From JBCCFK01 sp965262315 (GTDB lineage: Bacteria > Actinomycetota > Acidimicrobiia > Acidimicrobiales > UBA8592), in contig CBDHFJ010000098.1 in assembly GCA_965262315.1 (NCBI GenBank), forward strand, positions 1-14,403: a stretch of DNA of 14,403 nt. The letters run 5' to 3'. The notes beneath the pieces are model-generated. The model saw only the letters and a list, made by a program, of their open reading frames with translations. It was not told the DNA's origin and did not search any database. Position numbers and translations under genes: made by a program. This document shows, piece by piece, positions 1-6,237 of this stretch; position 1 is the stretch's first letter, and each line of letters begins with the position of its first letter.

Positions 1-170
1 CCCGGGCCGTCGCACGCCCCCTGCATCTGTGGCATGCACCAGTTGGAACCACCGATGCCGAGCTCCTCGATGAGGCACTGACGGCGCTCCTCGCTCGCTA
101 CCGGTCCGCGAATGACCCGGCGGGACGTCGGCGCCCGATCCGGAGGGGTCTCATCGGCTTCTGGGGCCAT
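1..170 (-). CDS. Unrecognised protein, N-terminal part (runs off the left edge)
   Basis: An ATG at 170 on the minus strand opens a frame that stays open to the window edge, giving 56 residues. The start is Pro/Asp/Glu-rich (MAPEADETPP), followed by a basic stretch (RRVIRGPV, residues 17-24). A Gly/Cys/Met-rich segment ends the visible part (GIGGSNWCMPQMQGACDGP, 38-56). Cysteines lie at 32, 45 and 53, and most third codon positions are G or C, as in the neighbouring genes. The gene lies 102 bp downstream of the 153-aa gene on the same strand, so it could be the last visible member of the Rieske operon. The ribosome-binding site is weak (a GGCGG run). I do not recognise the family. The cysteines might bind metal or an Fe-S cluster, but this is a guess. 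A competing plus-strand frame (3-263) looks less protein-like. Confidence 0.55.
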   Translation of the reverse strand, partial: MAPEADETPPDRAPTSRRVIRGPVASEERRQCLIEELGIGGSNWCMPQMQGACDGP

Positions 171-272
171 GGTCGGACCGCCGCCCGCCTTCGGACCGGG
201 CACCACTCGCGCCAGAGGCGTCTCCTGGCAGCGCATCGGCGAACTTCGGCGACGACGTGGTGAACGTCGAGG

Positions 273-734
273 TCAGGCCGGGCCGCAGATGGCGTCGATG
301 TCGTCGAGGATCCGGCGCTCGTCCTCGGAGTAGTGATCGCCACCGATCTCGAGCACTCCGTCCTCGGCGGTGGCACCTGCGGTCGCGTAGGCGACGTTGC
401 GGATGATGAAGATGTAGTCGGACTTGTCCTCGGCGCTCAGCGCGTCGTCGGCGGCGGTGACCCCGAACATGACCTCCGCGAGGCTGTCCGGCACATCGCC
501 GTCGTACACCAACATCTCGAGCATCGACGGCCATGACTCGAGCGCACGGTCGAGAATGGCGCGCTGGGTGGTGGACTCGTCGTAGGAGTTCGCGAAGGAT
601 CGAACGACCACTTCGGCGCTCTCGGCCTCCCAGACATCGCCCAGGACCGACTTGCGCACCTGCGAGACCGCGAGCATGGCCCCGACCACTCCCCGCGCCA
701 GAAAACTGATCTGTTCTTCGGACGGCTGACCCAC
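273..734 (-). CDS. Hypothetical acidic 153-aa protein of the Rieske operon
   Basis: The start is GTG at 734, chosen because a GGAGG Shine-Dalgarno sequence lies 4 nt upstream on the minus strand. The 153-aa product is acidic and looks mostly helical. It has no signal peptide or clear membrane segment. A moderately hydrophobic helix lies near the N-terminus (LARGVVGAMLAVSQV, about 12-26) and several DE-rich stretches occur in the second half (for example SEDERRILDDIDAI near the C-terminus). I recognise no catalytic motif or family. It follows the Rieske oxygenase gene by 64 bp on the same strand, so it is probably co-transcribed with it. The gap holds a GCCCG-gggg-CGGGC hairpin (773-786) and a TATCGT box on the minus strand (772 to 767), which could modulate or add transcription. 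A role as an oxygenase accessory protein is only guilt by association. Confidence 0.75.
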   Translation of the reverse strand: MGQPSEEQISFLARGVVGAMLAVSQVRKSVLGDVWEAESAEVVVRSFANSYDESTTQRAILDRALESWPSMLEMLVYDGDVPDSLAEVMFGVTAADDALSAEDKSDYIFIIRNVAYATAGATAEDGVLEIGGDHYSEDERRILDDIDAICGPA

Positions 735-798
735 AGGGCCTCCTCGACAGTCGACGGTCGCGGCGAACGATAGCCCGGGGGCGGGCGGCGCGAACCCC

Positions 799-1953
799 TC
801 AGCTGGTGCCGGCGAAGTGGGCGACTTGGGTGTGGTAGTGCTGCAGGGCGATCTCGTTGCGGCCGAACACGAAGGCGTCGTTGGCCCCCGACGGCAGGCC
901 GGCCTGGATGGTCTGACCGATGGCGTAGTCCTCGTCGCGGACCGCGACCAGCGTCATCTCACTGAACGCGTCGGACGCCGCCTGCTCCTCGGGGGTCGAG
1001 GGCTTGCGGGCGGCGAGCACGGTCTGGCGGGTCACGGTGACGTCGGGCGTGGGGCCGGGATACACCTGGGACACCAACGCGTGATCGCCCAGGATCCCCG
1101 AGATCGACAGGTTCGGGAACCCCGAATGGATCTCCCGCACGTACTGCGCCGGGTTCACCCATTCGGCCTCGGGCACGTCGACGATGTCGGCGAGCTCGCG
1201 GCGGGCGAACACGATGCGCTGATGCGGGCCGTACGCATCGTGCAGCAACAGGTTCGAGACGGTCTGCTTCCCGACGGTCTCGGGGTGGACGAACTTGTGG
1301 TGGTACGACTCGAGGTAGCCGTCCCAGGCCACCTTCCAGCCAGGCGAGCCGACGAGATCGCGCTGGTCGAGCAGGTGCCAGTTCTCGAGGTCGAGCGTGT
1401 CGAGCTCGGCGGCGAACTCGCCCAGCCAGGCGTCGATGTCCATCTCGTAGGTCGGGTCGAGCGACACCCAGATCAGGCCACTGCGTTCGGCCACCGGCAG
1501 CGGCGTCAGGCCCAGCTGGTCCCGATCGATGTCGCCGAAGACCGACGCCCCGAAGATGCCGACGAGGGCGCCTTCGTCGTTGTAGTTCCAGCCGTGATAC
1601 GGGCAGGTGAAGCGGCGAGCCGAACCGTGCCCCGGCTCACAGACGACGGCGCCACGGTGACGGCACACGTTCAGGAACGCTCGTGCCGTGCCGGAGCTGT
1701 CCCGGGTCAACAGGACGGGCGTGTCCATGATCTGTTGGGACACGTAGCTGCCCGGCTCGGGGAGCTCGAGGCTCAGGGCCAGGGCGAGCGGCAGCCTGCC
1801 GAAGATGGCGTCGACCTCGGCCTGGTAGCGGTCGGGGTCGAGGTAGGCGTCGACCGGCACCGACATCGTGGACGGGGCCTGATCGGTTCCCTTGGCCCCG
1901 TAGTGGTCCAGCGCCCGGCGCACCAGCTCGCGCACCCGTGTGTCGTCTTGCAT
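799..1953 (-). CDS. Rieske [2Fe-2S] non-haem iron oxygenase, alpha (catalytic) subunit
   Basis: This 384-aa protein has the size and layout of a ring-hydroxylating or related Rieske oxygenase large subunit. The N-terminal Rieske domain has its cluster ligands in CRH (Cys97, His99) and CPYH (Cys117, His120). The C-terminal catalytic domain carries the mononuclear iron motif ESYHHKFVHP, with His218 and His223 as ligands. The third ligand is probably Asp342 in VRDEDYAIGQTIQAG. The residue three before the first iron His, which is Asp in naphthalene dioxygenase, is Glu215 here, as in carnitine oxygenase CntA. The start is ATG at 1953 with GGAG 6 nt upstream. It lies 45 bp after the cupin gene on the same strand. 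O2-dependent hydroxylation, demethylation or ring dioxygenation are all possible. No ferredoxin, reductase or beta-subunit gene is in the window, so electrons must come from a partner encoded elsewhere. The substrate is unknown. Confidence 0.95.
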   Translation of the reverse strand: MQDDTRVRELVRRALDHYGAKGTDQAPSTMSVPVDAYLDPDRYQAEVDAIFGRLPLALALSLELPEPGSYVSQQIMDTPVLLTRDSSGTARAFLNVCRHRGAVVCEPGHGSARRFTCPYHGWNYNDEGALVGIFGASVFGDIDRDQLGLTPLPVAERSGLIWVSLDPTYEMDIDAWLGEFAAELDTLDLENWHLLDQRDLVGSPGWKVAWDGYLESYHHKFVHPETVGKQTVSNLLLHDAYGPHQRIVFARRELADIVDVPEAEWVNPAQYVREIHSGFPNLSISGILGDHALVSQVYPGPTPDVTVTRQTVLAARKPSTPEEQAASDAFSEMTLVAVRDEDYAIGQTIQAGLPSGANDAFVFGRNEIALQHYHTQVAHFAGTS

Positions 1954-1998
1954 TCCTCGCTCCTACTGCCGCCGATACGCCGTGCTCTCCCTGCCCCG

Positions 1999-2523
1999 TC
2001 AGTCCGACGAGGAGGTGAAACGTTCGGTGAGTTGTGGCGTGCCGAGGGTGCTGCCGTCGCCGGCACCGATCTGGATCGCGGGCCAGTTGCCGTCGGCGAA
2101 GATCACCAGCACGGTGACGCCTTCGGGGCCGGCGATGAGTGGCCCGTAGCCCTTGTTGGCGAGGCCCACACGAATGTCGCCCTCGTGCAGCCAACGCCCG
2201 CTGACCTTCTGGGAACCCTGGATGATGATCTCGCTGTAGTCACAGTCGTGGGTGTGGGCCTCGATGCGGCAGTGCGGCGGGAAGTAGACCTTGAACACCG
2301 TCGGCGACGACGACTCCGACGGCAGACCGACCCGGTACTGGCTGGTCACGGCACCGGTGTTCTCGAGTGTGATGGACCCCAGGCCTTCCCACGAGGTGAC
2401 CACGTGGCCCCGACGCTCGAGCTCGGTCTGCATCTCGTCGGTCGTGATGGGCTGGCGGGACCGGTCGTCGACGACAGGGGTGTCGGGTCCGTCCTCGACA
2501 GCGTGGGGCTCGGTGGCAGTCAT
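1999..2523 (-). CDS. Single-domain cupin protein
   Basis: This is a 174-aa protein with one cupin beta-barrel at about residues 55-150. Cupin motif 1 is visible as HTHDCDYSEIIIQG: His90, His92 and Glu98 are candidate metal ligands, and FPPHCRIEAH precedes it. The segment GRWLHEGDIRVG follows as the inter-motif strand. Motif 2 (around EGVTVLVIF) lacks an obvious His, so any metal site may be three-ligand. Such small cupins include dioxygenases, isomerases and ligand-binding proteins, and I cannot choose among them. The start is set at ATG 2523 with a modest GAAAG site. An in-frame GTG at 2628 would add 35 residues, but no good ribosome-binding site precedes it. It is first in the minus operon and sits 45 bp before the Rieske gene. 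A strong promoter candidate lies at 2662-2690. Confidence 0.88.
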   Translation of the reverse strand: MTATEPHAVEDGPDTPVVDDRSRQPITTDEMQTELERRGHVVTSWEGLGSITLENTGAVTSQYRVGLPSESSSPTVFKVYFPPHCRIEAHTHDCDYSEIIIQGSQKVSGRWLHEGDIRVGLANKGYGPLIAGPEGVTVLVIFADGNWPAIQIGAGDGSTLGTPQLTERFTSSSD

Positions 2524-2525
2524 GT

Positions 2526-2535
2526 GAAAGCTTTC
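2526..2535. repeat. 10-bp perfect palindrome next to the cupin start
   Basis: GAAAGCTTTC is self-complementary. It begins 3 bp from the cupin ATG and includes the weak ribosome-binding site. It could affect translation initiation or be chance. Confidence 0.35.
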
Positions 2536-2660
2536 GGTTGGTCGTTGCACAGAGGAGACCTGGGGGCCTCCGTGAGCCTCGGCAACGGCGAGGTACGCGT
2601 CGACCCGGGTCCGGGGCCCGACGAACACCGACAGCGGTGGGCCGGGATTGCGTATCTGTG

Positions 2661-2676
2661 AATCATATGCATGAAT
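2661..2676. promoter_or_regulatory. Candidate operator: AT-rich pseudo-palindrome between the divergent operons
   Basis: The arms AATCAT (2661-2666) and ATGAAT (2671-2676) match at 5 of 6 positions as an inverted repeat around ATGC. This is a conspicuous AT-rich island in a GC-rich region, and it overlaps the -10 box of the minus-strand promoter. Position, size and symmetry suit a dimeric regulator such as the FCD-type GntR protein encoded at 5443-6198. That assignment is inferred. Confidence 0.5.
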
Positions 2677-2690
2677 AGGACAGGGGCCAA
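2662..2690 (-). promoter_or_regulatory. Candidate sigma70-type promoter for the cupin-Rieske operon
   Basis: On the minus strand, TTGGCC (2690 to 2685, 4/6 to TTGACA) is followed by exactly 17 bp and then TATGAT (2667 to 2662, 5/6 to TATAAT). Transcription would start near 2655, giving a leader of about 130 nt before the cupin ATG at 2523. The -10 lies inside the pseudo-palindrome 2661-2676, so a protein bound there would occlude it. Confidence 0.55.
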
Positions 2691-2725
2691 GGGTGGCGGC
2701 GCTTCGCGGACACCAACCACCTGTT

Positions 2726-2748
2726 CGTGCACCCGGGTAGTGTGCACG
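2726..2748. promoter_or_regulatory. Perfect 7-bp inverted repeat upstream of the acyl-CoA dehydrogenase operon
   Basis: CGTGCAC (2726-2732) and GTGCACG (2742-2748) are perfect inverted arms separated by 9 bp, with centres 16 bp apart. A TANNNT-type box, TAGTGT (2738-2743), overlaps the right arm and could be the -10 of the plus-strand operon, though no good -35 is seen. This is a candidate operator on the plus-strand side of the divergent region. Confidence 0.45.
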
Positions 2749-2789
2749 CTCGGCCCCGGAACACCCGCCCTGCCACAAGGAGTCCGAGC

Positions 2790-2810
2790 ATGCACGAAGG
2801 TCAGTGGTGA
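2790..2810 (+). CDS. Six-codon minicistron MHEGQW overlapping the ACAD start
   Basis: AAGGAG (2777-2782) lies 7 nt before an ATG at 2790, the best Shine-Dalgarno/start pair in this intergenic region. It opens a frame of only six codons (MHEGQW) ending with TGA at 2808-2810. That stop overlaps the tandem GTG starts (2804, 2807) of the acyl-CoA dehydrogenase, which lie in another frame. A ribosome ending here could re-initiate on the ACAD, so translational coupling is plausible. Whether the peptide itself matters is unknown. A sequencing error separating this ATG from the ACAD frame is an alternative. Confidence 0.4.
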   Translation: MHEGQW

Positions 2811-3943
2811 GCGAGGTCGTCGCACTCTCGGATCGGCATCGAGCCGTCGTGGCCGAAGCCCGAGCGGTGGCCGAAGCCATCGACCACGTGGCCATCGAAG
2901 CCGACGAGTCGAGCACCCTGCATCCGGTCGTCGCCGACGCGCTGCGCGGCTCCGATCTGTCCGAGCTGATGGTGCCCGCCTCCCACGGCGGCCGCTTCGA
3001 CGAGATCGACCCGCTGGCGGTGTGCCTCGCTCGCGAGGCCCTCATGAAGACGTCGTCACACCTCGACTCGCTGTTCGCCCTCCAGGGCATCGGCAGCTAC
3101 GCCATCTCCCGGGCAGGGTCGGACGAACAGCGTGCCGAGTGGCTCCCGAAGGTGGCCCGGTGCGAGACGTTCGCCGCACTGGCCCTGACCGAACCGGTCG
3201 CCGGCTCCGATCTCAAGGGCATCACCACCACCGCCGAAGCACGCGGTGGCGAGTTGGTCCTCAACGGCGCCAAGTCCTTCATCTCCAATGCCGGTGTTGC
3301 CGGCTTCTACACCACGCTCGCCAAGGAAGCCGACGGGTACTCGCTGCTGCTGGTGCCCGCCGACTCGCCCGGCCTCAGCGTGGAACCCGCACCCGAGATC
3401 ATCGCCCCGCACGTGCTGGGCGACCTCCGGTTCGACGACGTCGTCCTGCCCGCCTCGGCACGCCTCGGCGATCCCGGCAAGGCGTTCGGTCACGTGTTGG
3501 CCACGCTCGCCGTGTTCCGGATCTCGGTGGCCGGCGCCGCCGTGGGGCTCATGGAGGGCGCGCTCGAGGAGGCGGTGCGCCACACGCGTGACCGCGAGCA
3601 GTTCGGCCGCCCGCTCGCCAAGCACGGCCCGGTCGCCACGCTGCTGGCCGACTCCTGGGCGGACCTCGAATCGTCCCGGCTCCTGACCTACCAGACCGCA
3701 GCGCAGGCGGCAGCAGACCCCGCCGAAACGCTGGATCGCAGCTCGCTGGCCAAGCTCCACGCCACCGAGGCCGCATGCCGCGTGGTCGACCGCTGCGTCC
3801 AGACCATGGGCCGCTGGGGCCTGATCCGGGGATCGAAGATCGAGAAGTACTACCGCCAGGCTCGCCCGATGCGGGTCTATGAGGGCGCCAGCGAGGTCCT
3901 CCGCCTCGGCATCGCCGCCCGACTGGTCCGAGAGGTCGACTGA
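2804..3943 (+). CDS. Acyl-CoA dehydrogenase family flavoprotein
   Basis: This 379-aa protein has normal length for the family and should desaturate an acyl-CoA at C2-C3 using FAD, passing electrons to ETF. An N-terminal helical domain is followed by the middle-domain signature ALTEPVAGSDL (127-137). The C-terminal helical domain carries RDREQFGRPL (262-271) and RVYEGASEVLR (357-367). Glu360 in YEG occupies the place of the medium-chain catalytic base. The N-terminal domain is shortened relative to many members. Tandem GTG codons at 2804 and 2807 are both possible starts; the second is better spaced from GAAGG (2796-2800). Its stop overlaps the SDR start by one base, so the two are coupled. 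The acyl substrate cannot be told from sequence. This is the first full gene of the plus operon divergent from the cupin-Rieske operon. Confidence 0.95.
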   Translation: MVSEVVALSDRHRAVVAEARAVAEAIDHVAIEADESSTLHPVVADALRGSDLSELMVPASHGGRFDEIDPLAVCLAREALMKTSSHLDSLFALQGIGSYAISRAGSDEQRAEWLPKVARCETFAALALTEPVAGSDLKGITTTAEARGGELVLNGAKSFISNAGVAGFYTTLAKEADGYSLLLVPADSPGLSVEPAPEIIAPHVLGDLRFDDVVLPASARLGDPGKAFGHVLATLAVFRISVAGAAVGLMEGALEEAVRHTRDREQFGRPLAKHGPVATLLADSWADLESSRLLTYQTAAQAAADPAETLDRSSLAKLHATEAACRVVDRCVQTMGRWGLIRGSKIEKYYRQARPMRVYEGASEVLRLGIAARLVREVD

Positions 3944-4695
3944 TGGACCTCGGCATTCAGGGACACGCCGTCATCGTGACCGGTGCCAGCCGTGGCCTGG
4001 GCGCCGCGATCGCGTCGTCGCTCGTCGCCGAAGGCGCCAACGTGGTGGCGGCGGCCCGAAGCACCGACGCCCTCGAGTCGCTGGCTGCCCAGGCGCCCGA
4101 CCACATCGAGGCGACCGGCTGCGACATGCGCGACCGCGACGCCGTGGAGACGCTGGTCGACACCTGCCTCGAACGGTTCGGCCGGCTCGATGCCGTCGTC
4201 AACAACGCCGGCATCGCCCCAGCCGGCAAGCTCGTCGACACCGACCTCGCTGTCATGGAAGAGACGCTCGCCGTCAATCTCATCGCGCCGGCCGCGCTCG
4301 CCCGAGCGGCCGCCCGCCACTGGATCGAGGCGGACAAGCCGGGGTCGGTGGTGAACATCGCGTCCACGTCGGGCCTCAAGGGCAAAGCGCTGCTCGCGGG
4401 CTACTCGGCGTCCAAGGGCGGGATGCTGCGCCTCACCGAAGCCCTGTCCAACGAGTGGGCCCGTCACCGCATCCGGGTCAACACCATCGCGCCCGGGGCC
4501 TTCGAGACCGACGCGCAGTCGGCCGTCTTCGAGAACGAGGCCACCCTCGACGCCCGACTCCGGAAGATCCCGCTGCGGCGAATGGGTGCACCCGACGAGA
4601 TCGGGCCCATCACCGCCTACCTCGTCTCTCCCCTGTCGGGCTTCGTCACCGGCAGCACGTTCGTGATCGACGGCGGCGAAGTCGCCAAACTCTGA
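3943..4695 (+). CDS. Short-chain dehydrogenase/reductase (classical SDR)
   Basis: This is a 250-aa classical SDR. The Rossmann glycine motif TGASRGLG (13-20) binds the nucleotide, and Arg39 after the second strand suggests a preference for NADP(H). Asp61, NNAG (87-90) and Asn112 are present. The catalytic Ser141, Tyr154 and Lys158 are seen in IASTSG and YSASK, and a PGAFETD segment follows. The C-terminal IDGG motif is intact. The ATG at 3943 overlaps the acyl-CoA dehydrogenase stop (TGATG), showing tight coupling. Likely roles are oxidation of a hydroxyacyl-CoA or alicyclic alcohol, or the FabG-like reverse reaction. The context favours a catabolic step after the dehydrogenase. Confidence 0.95.
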   Translation: MDLGIQGHAVIVTGASRGLGAAIASSLVAEGANVVAAARSTDALESLAAQAPDHIEATGCDMRDRDAVETLVDTCLERFGRLDAVVNNAGIAPAGKLVDTDLAVMEETLAVNLIAPAALARAAARHWIEADKPGSVVNIASTSGLKGKALLAGYSASKGGMLRLTEALSNEWARHRIRVNTIAPGAFETDAQSAVFENEATLDARLRKIPLRRMGAPDEIGPITAYLVSPLSGFVTGSTFVIDGGEVAKL

Positions 4696-4717
4696 CGCCC
4701 TGCGCAGGAGGACCACC

Positions 4718-5446
4718 ATGGCCAACGCAATCCACGACCAGCTCGGCAGCCCGGTGCTCCAATCCGGTGAGCTCGCCGCCGTCTCCCACAAGTTCGCCGA
4801 GGGGTACGCGCGCGTCCGCGACGTCACCGACAACGACGGCGCGTGCCCGGCATGGGCCAAGGCCCTCTACATGGCATGCGCAGCGGCGGTCCGCGCCCAT
4901 CCCGAGATGTGCCACCGCGAGATCCGCCGCAGCCGGGACCTGGGGCTGACACTGAGCGATGCCCGCGGTGCCGCCCTGGCCGTCCTGATCAGCCGAGGCG
5001 AAGAGGTCTACGGCAAGTTCACCGCAGCGGTGAACGACGCGTTCGGCGACGACGGCGGCACGCCCGCCGATGCGGCCCCCGAGTTCGAGGTCGACCGGGA
5101 CAGCGCCCTCGCCTACTTCCACTCCTACTTCGGGTTCGTCCCCGACTACGTCGAGCTGATGGCCGACGAAGCGTCGCGCGCCCTCGAGGGCTACGTCCTC
5201 ATGCGCCAGTGGTCCCTCGCCGAGAACATGTTGGATGCGAAGCACGTCGAACTGCTGCTCTGCACCGTGAACGCGGCAGAGTTCTCGTCGCGTTTCGTCA
5301 ACGTCCACGCCATGGGCGCACGCAACGCCGGGGCCACCGAGGCGGAGATCGTCGAGGCCGTCGTGTGCGCGATCCCAGTCTCCGGCGTGGCCTCGTGGCT
5401 CCCCGGCGCCGACGGGATCATGGAAGGCCGAGAAGGACGAGATTGA
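4718..5446 (+). CDS. Tandem-domain carboxymuconolactone decarboxylase/AhpD-like protein
   Basis: This is a 242-aa protein with a strong AGGAGG site before ATG 4718, 22 bp after the SDR gene. The C-terminal half (about 128-225) resembles the CMD/AhpD fold: FGFVPDYVELM, then KHVELLLCTVNAAEF, then NVHAMGARNAGATEAEIVEAV. The N-terminal half (about 45-105) seems to be a second, degenerate copy (SRDLGLTLSDARGAALAVL). In AhpD peroxidases this helix carries E-x-C-x2-C-x3-H. Here it reads Glu188, Ser190, Phe193, His197, so the redox cysteines are missing while Glu and His remain. That points away from peroxidase and towards a decarboxylase, hydrolase or lyase-like, or non-catalytic role. The gene ends in TTGA, overlapping the GntR start by 4 nt. 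Confidence 0.82.
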   Translation: MANAIHDQLGSPVLQSGELAAVSHKFAEGYARVRDVTDNDGACPAWAKALYMACAAAVRAHPEMCHREIRRSRDLGLTLSDARGAALAVLISRGEEVYGKFTAAVNDAFGDDGGTPADAAPEFEVDRDSALAYFHSYFGFVPDYVELMADEASRALEGYVLMRQWSLAENMLDAKHVELLLCTVNAAEFSSRFVNVHAMGARNAGATEAEIVEAVVCAIPVSGVASWLPGADGIMEGREGRD

Positions 5447-6198
5447 GCGAGACCGCAGCCAGACGAACCCCCATCCAAGCGCGGAAGAAGTCCACGCTCG
5501 TTGCGCAGTTGATCGTGCGTGAGATCGTGGCCGACGGCCTGGCGGCCGGCGATCACCTCGCTCCCGAGGCCGACATGTGCGACCGCTACGGCGTCGGCCG
5601 GAGCACCGTCCGTGAAGCCCTCCGGGTGCTCGAGAGCCAGGGCGTGGTCACGATCAAGACCGGCCCCGGTGGCGGCCCCATCGTGGCCCCGTTCGACGCT
5701 GGCTTCCTGGCGGCCAACATGGCCCTGCACCTCCAGATCTCTGGTGCCACCTTCCGCGACGTGATGCACGCCCGCCTGGTGGTCGAGCCGGCCATCGCCG
5801 GGGCCGCGGCCGAGTACGGCGACGAGGAGACCATCAAGGCATTGCGGACCATCGTCGACCGCAGCCTCGACGACCCCGACCACGACACGCTGGTGAGCGA
5901 CGCCGGCGACTTCCACGACATCGTGGCCGCCGGATCCGGCAACCCATTCTTCGAGTACCTCCTCCAGGCGCTGCACCGAATCACCGAGCCGTTCGCCCAG
6001 CGGCTGCCCTACGTCGGGGAACGACGAGAACGCCTGGTGGCGCATCATCGCCAGATCGTGGAGGCCCTCGAGTCCGGCGACCGTGACGTCGCCGCCGGCA
6101 TGATGCGCCGAGACCTGCTCGAATTCGTCGAGTACGTCGAACAGGAGGTCCCCCAGCTCCTCGACGAACCCATCGACTGGGGCCGGGTCCACAGGTGA
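5443..6198 (+). CDS. GntR-family transcriptional regulator, FCD (FadR-type) subfamily
   Basis: The start is set at TTG 5443, which overlaps the previous stop by 4 nt and has AAGGA (5433-5437) 5 nt upstream, giving 251 aa. Residues about 17-81 form the winged helix-turn-helix, with recognition-helix signature GVGRSTVREALRVLESQGVV and a GGG-containing wing. Residues about 100-230 form the FCD ligand-binding domain: VVEPAIAGAAAEYG, then DFHDIVAAGSGNP, then HHRQIVEALESGD. FCD proteins usually bind a metal through Asp-His-His-His. By eye, His158 and His202 are present, but Ala154 and Asp224 replace the usual Asp and third His. It probably represses its own operon and the divergent cupin-Rieske operon until an acid or acyl-CoA effector binds. 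The palindromes at 2661-2676 and 2726-2748 are candidate targets. Confidence 0.93.
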   Translation: MSETAARRTPIQARKKSTLVAQLIVREIVADGLAAGDHLAPEADMCDRYGVGRSTVREALRVLESQGVVTIKTGPGGGPIVAPFDAGFLAANMALHLQISGATFRDVMHARLVVEPAIAGAAAEYGDEETIKALRTIVDRSLDDPDHDTLVSDAGDFHDIVAAGSGNPFFEYLLQALHRITEPFAQRLPYVGERRERLVAHHRQIVEALESGDRDVAAGMMRRDLLEFVEYVEQEVPQLLDEPIDWGRVHR

Positions 6199-6232
6199 CC
6201 CGGAGGCGGCACTGACGAGATGGGAGTCCGGG
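6199..6232. terminator. Possible weak bidirectional terminator between convergent genes
   Basis: CCCGGA (6199-6204) and TCCGGG (6227-6232) are perfect 6-bp inverted arms in the 39-bp gap between the GntR stop and the SnoaL-like stop. The loop is 22 nt and there is no T-tract, so terminator function is only suggested by position. Confidence 0.3.
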
Positions 6233-6237
6233 GGGTC

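Noticed and set aside
3..263. Plus-strand frame open from the left edge, 86 aa
   Set aside because: The opposite strand gives a better protein with a natural start; the second half of this frame is Arg-rich, low-complexity sequence. It cannot be fully excluded as a gene end.
817..2661. 614-aa plus-strand open frame across the Rieske and cupin genes
   Set aside because: It is the antisense shadow of two genes with clear Rieske and cupin motifs; the translation is low-complexity Gly/Val/Arg-rich with no domain.
1999..3090. 363-aa minus-strand frame extending the cupin upstream into the ACAD gene
   Set aside because: The extension crosses the divergent promoter region and antisense ACAD sequence; the cupin homology begins after ATG 2523.
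4843..5442. N-terminal extension of the GntR frame
   Set aside because: The extension is an Arg/Pro-rich shadow of the CMD-like gene; TTG 5443 with AAGGA is the supported start.
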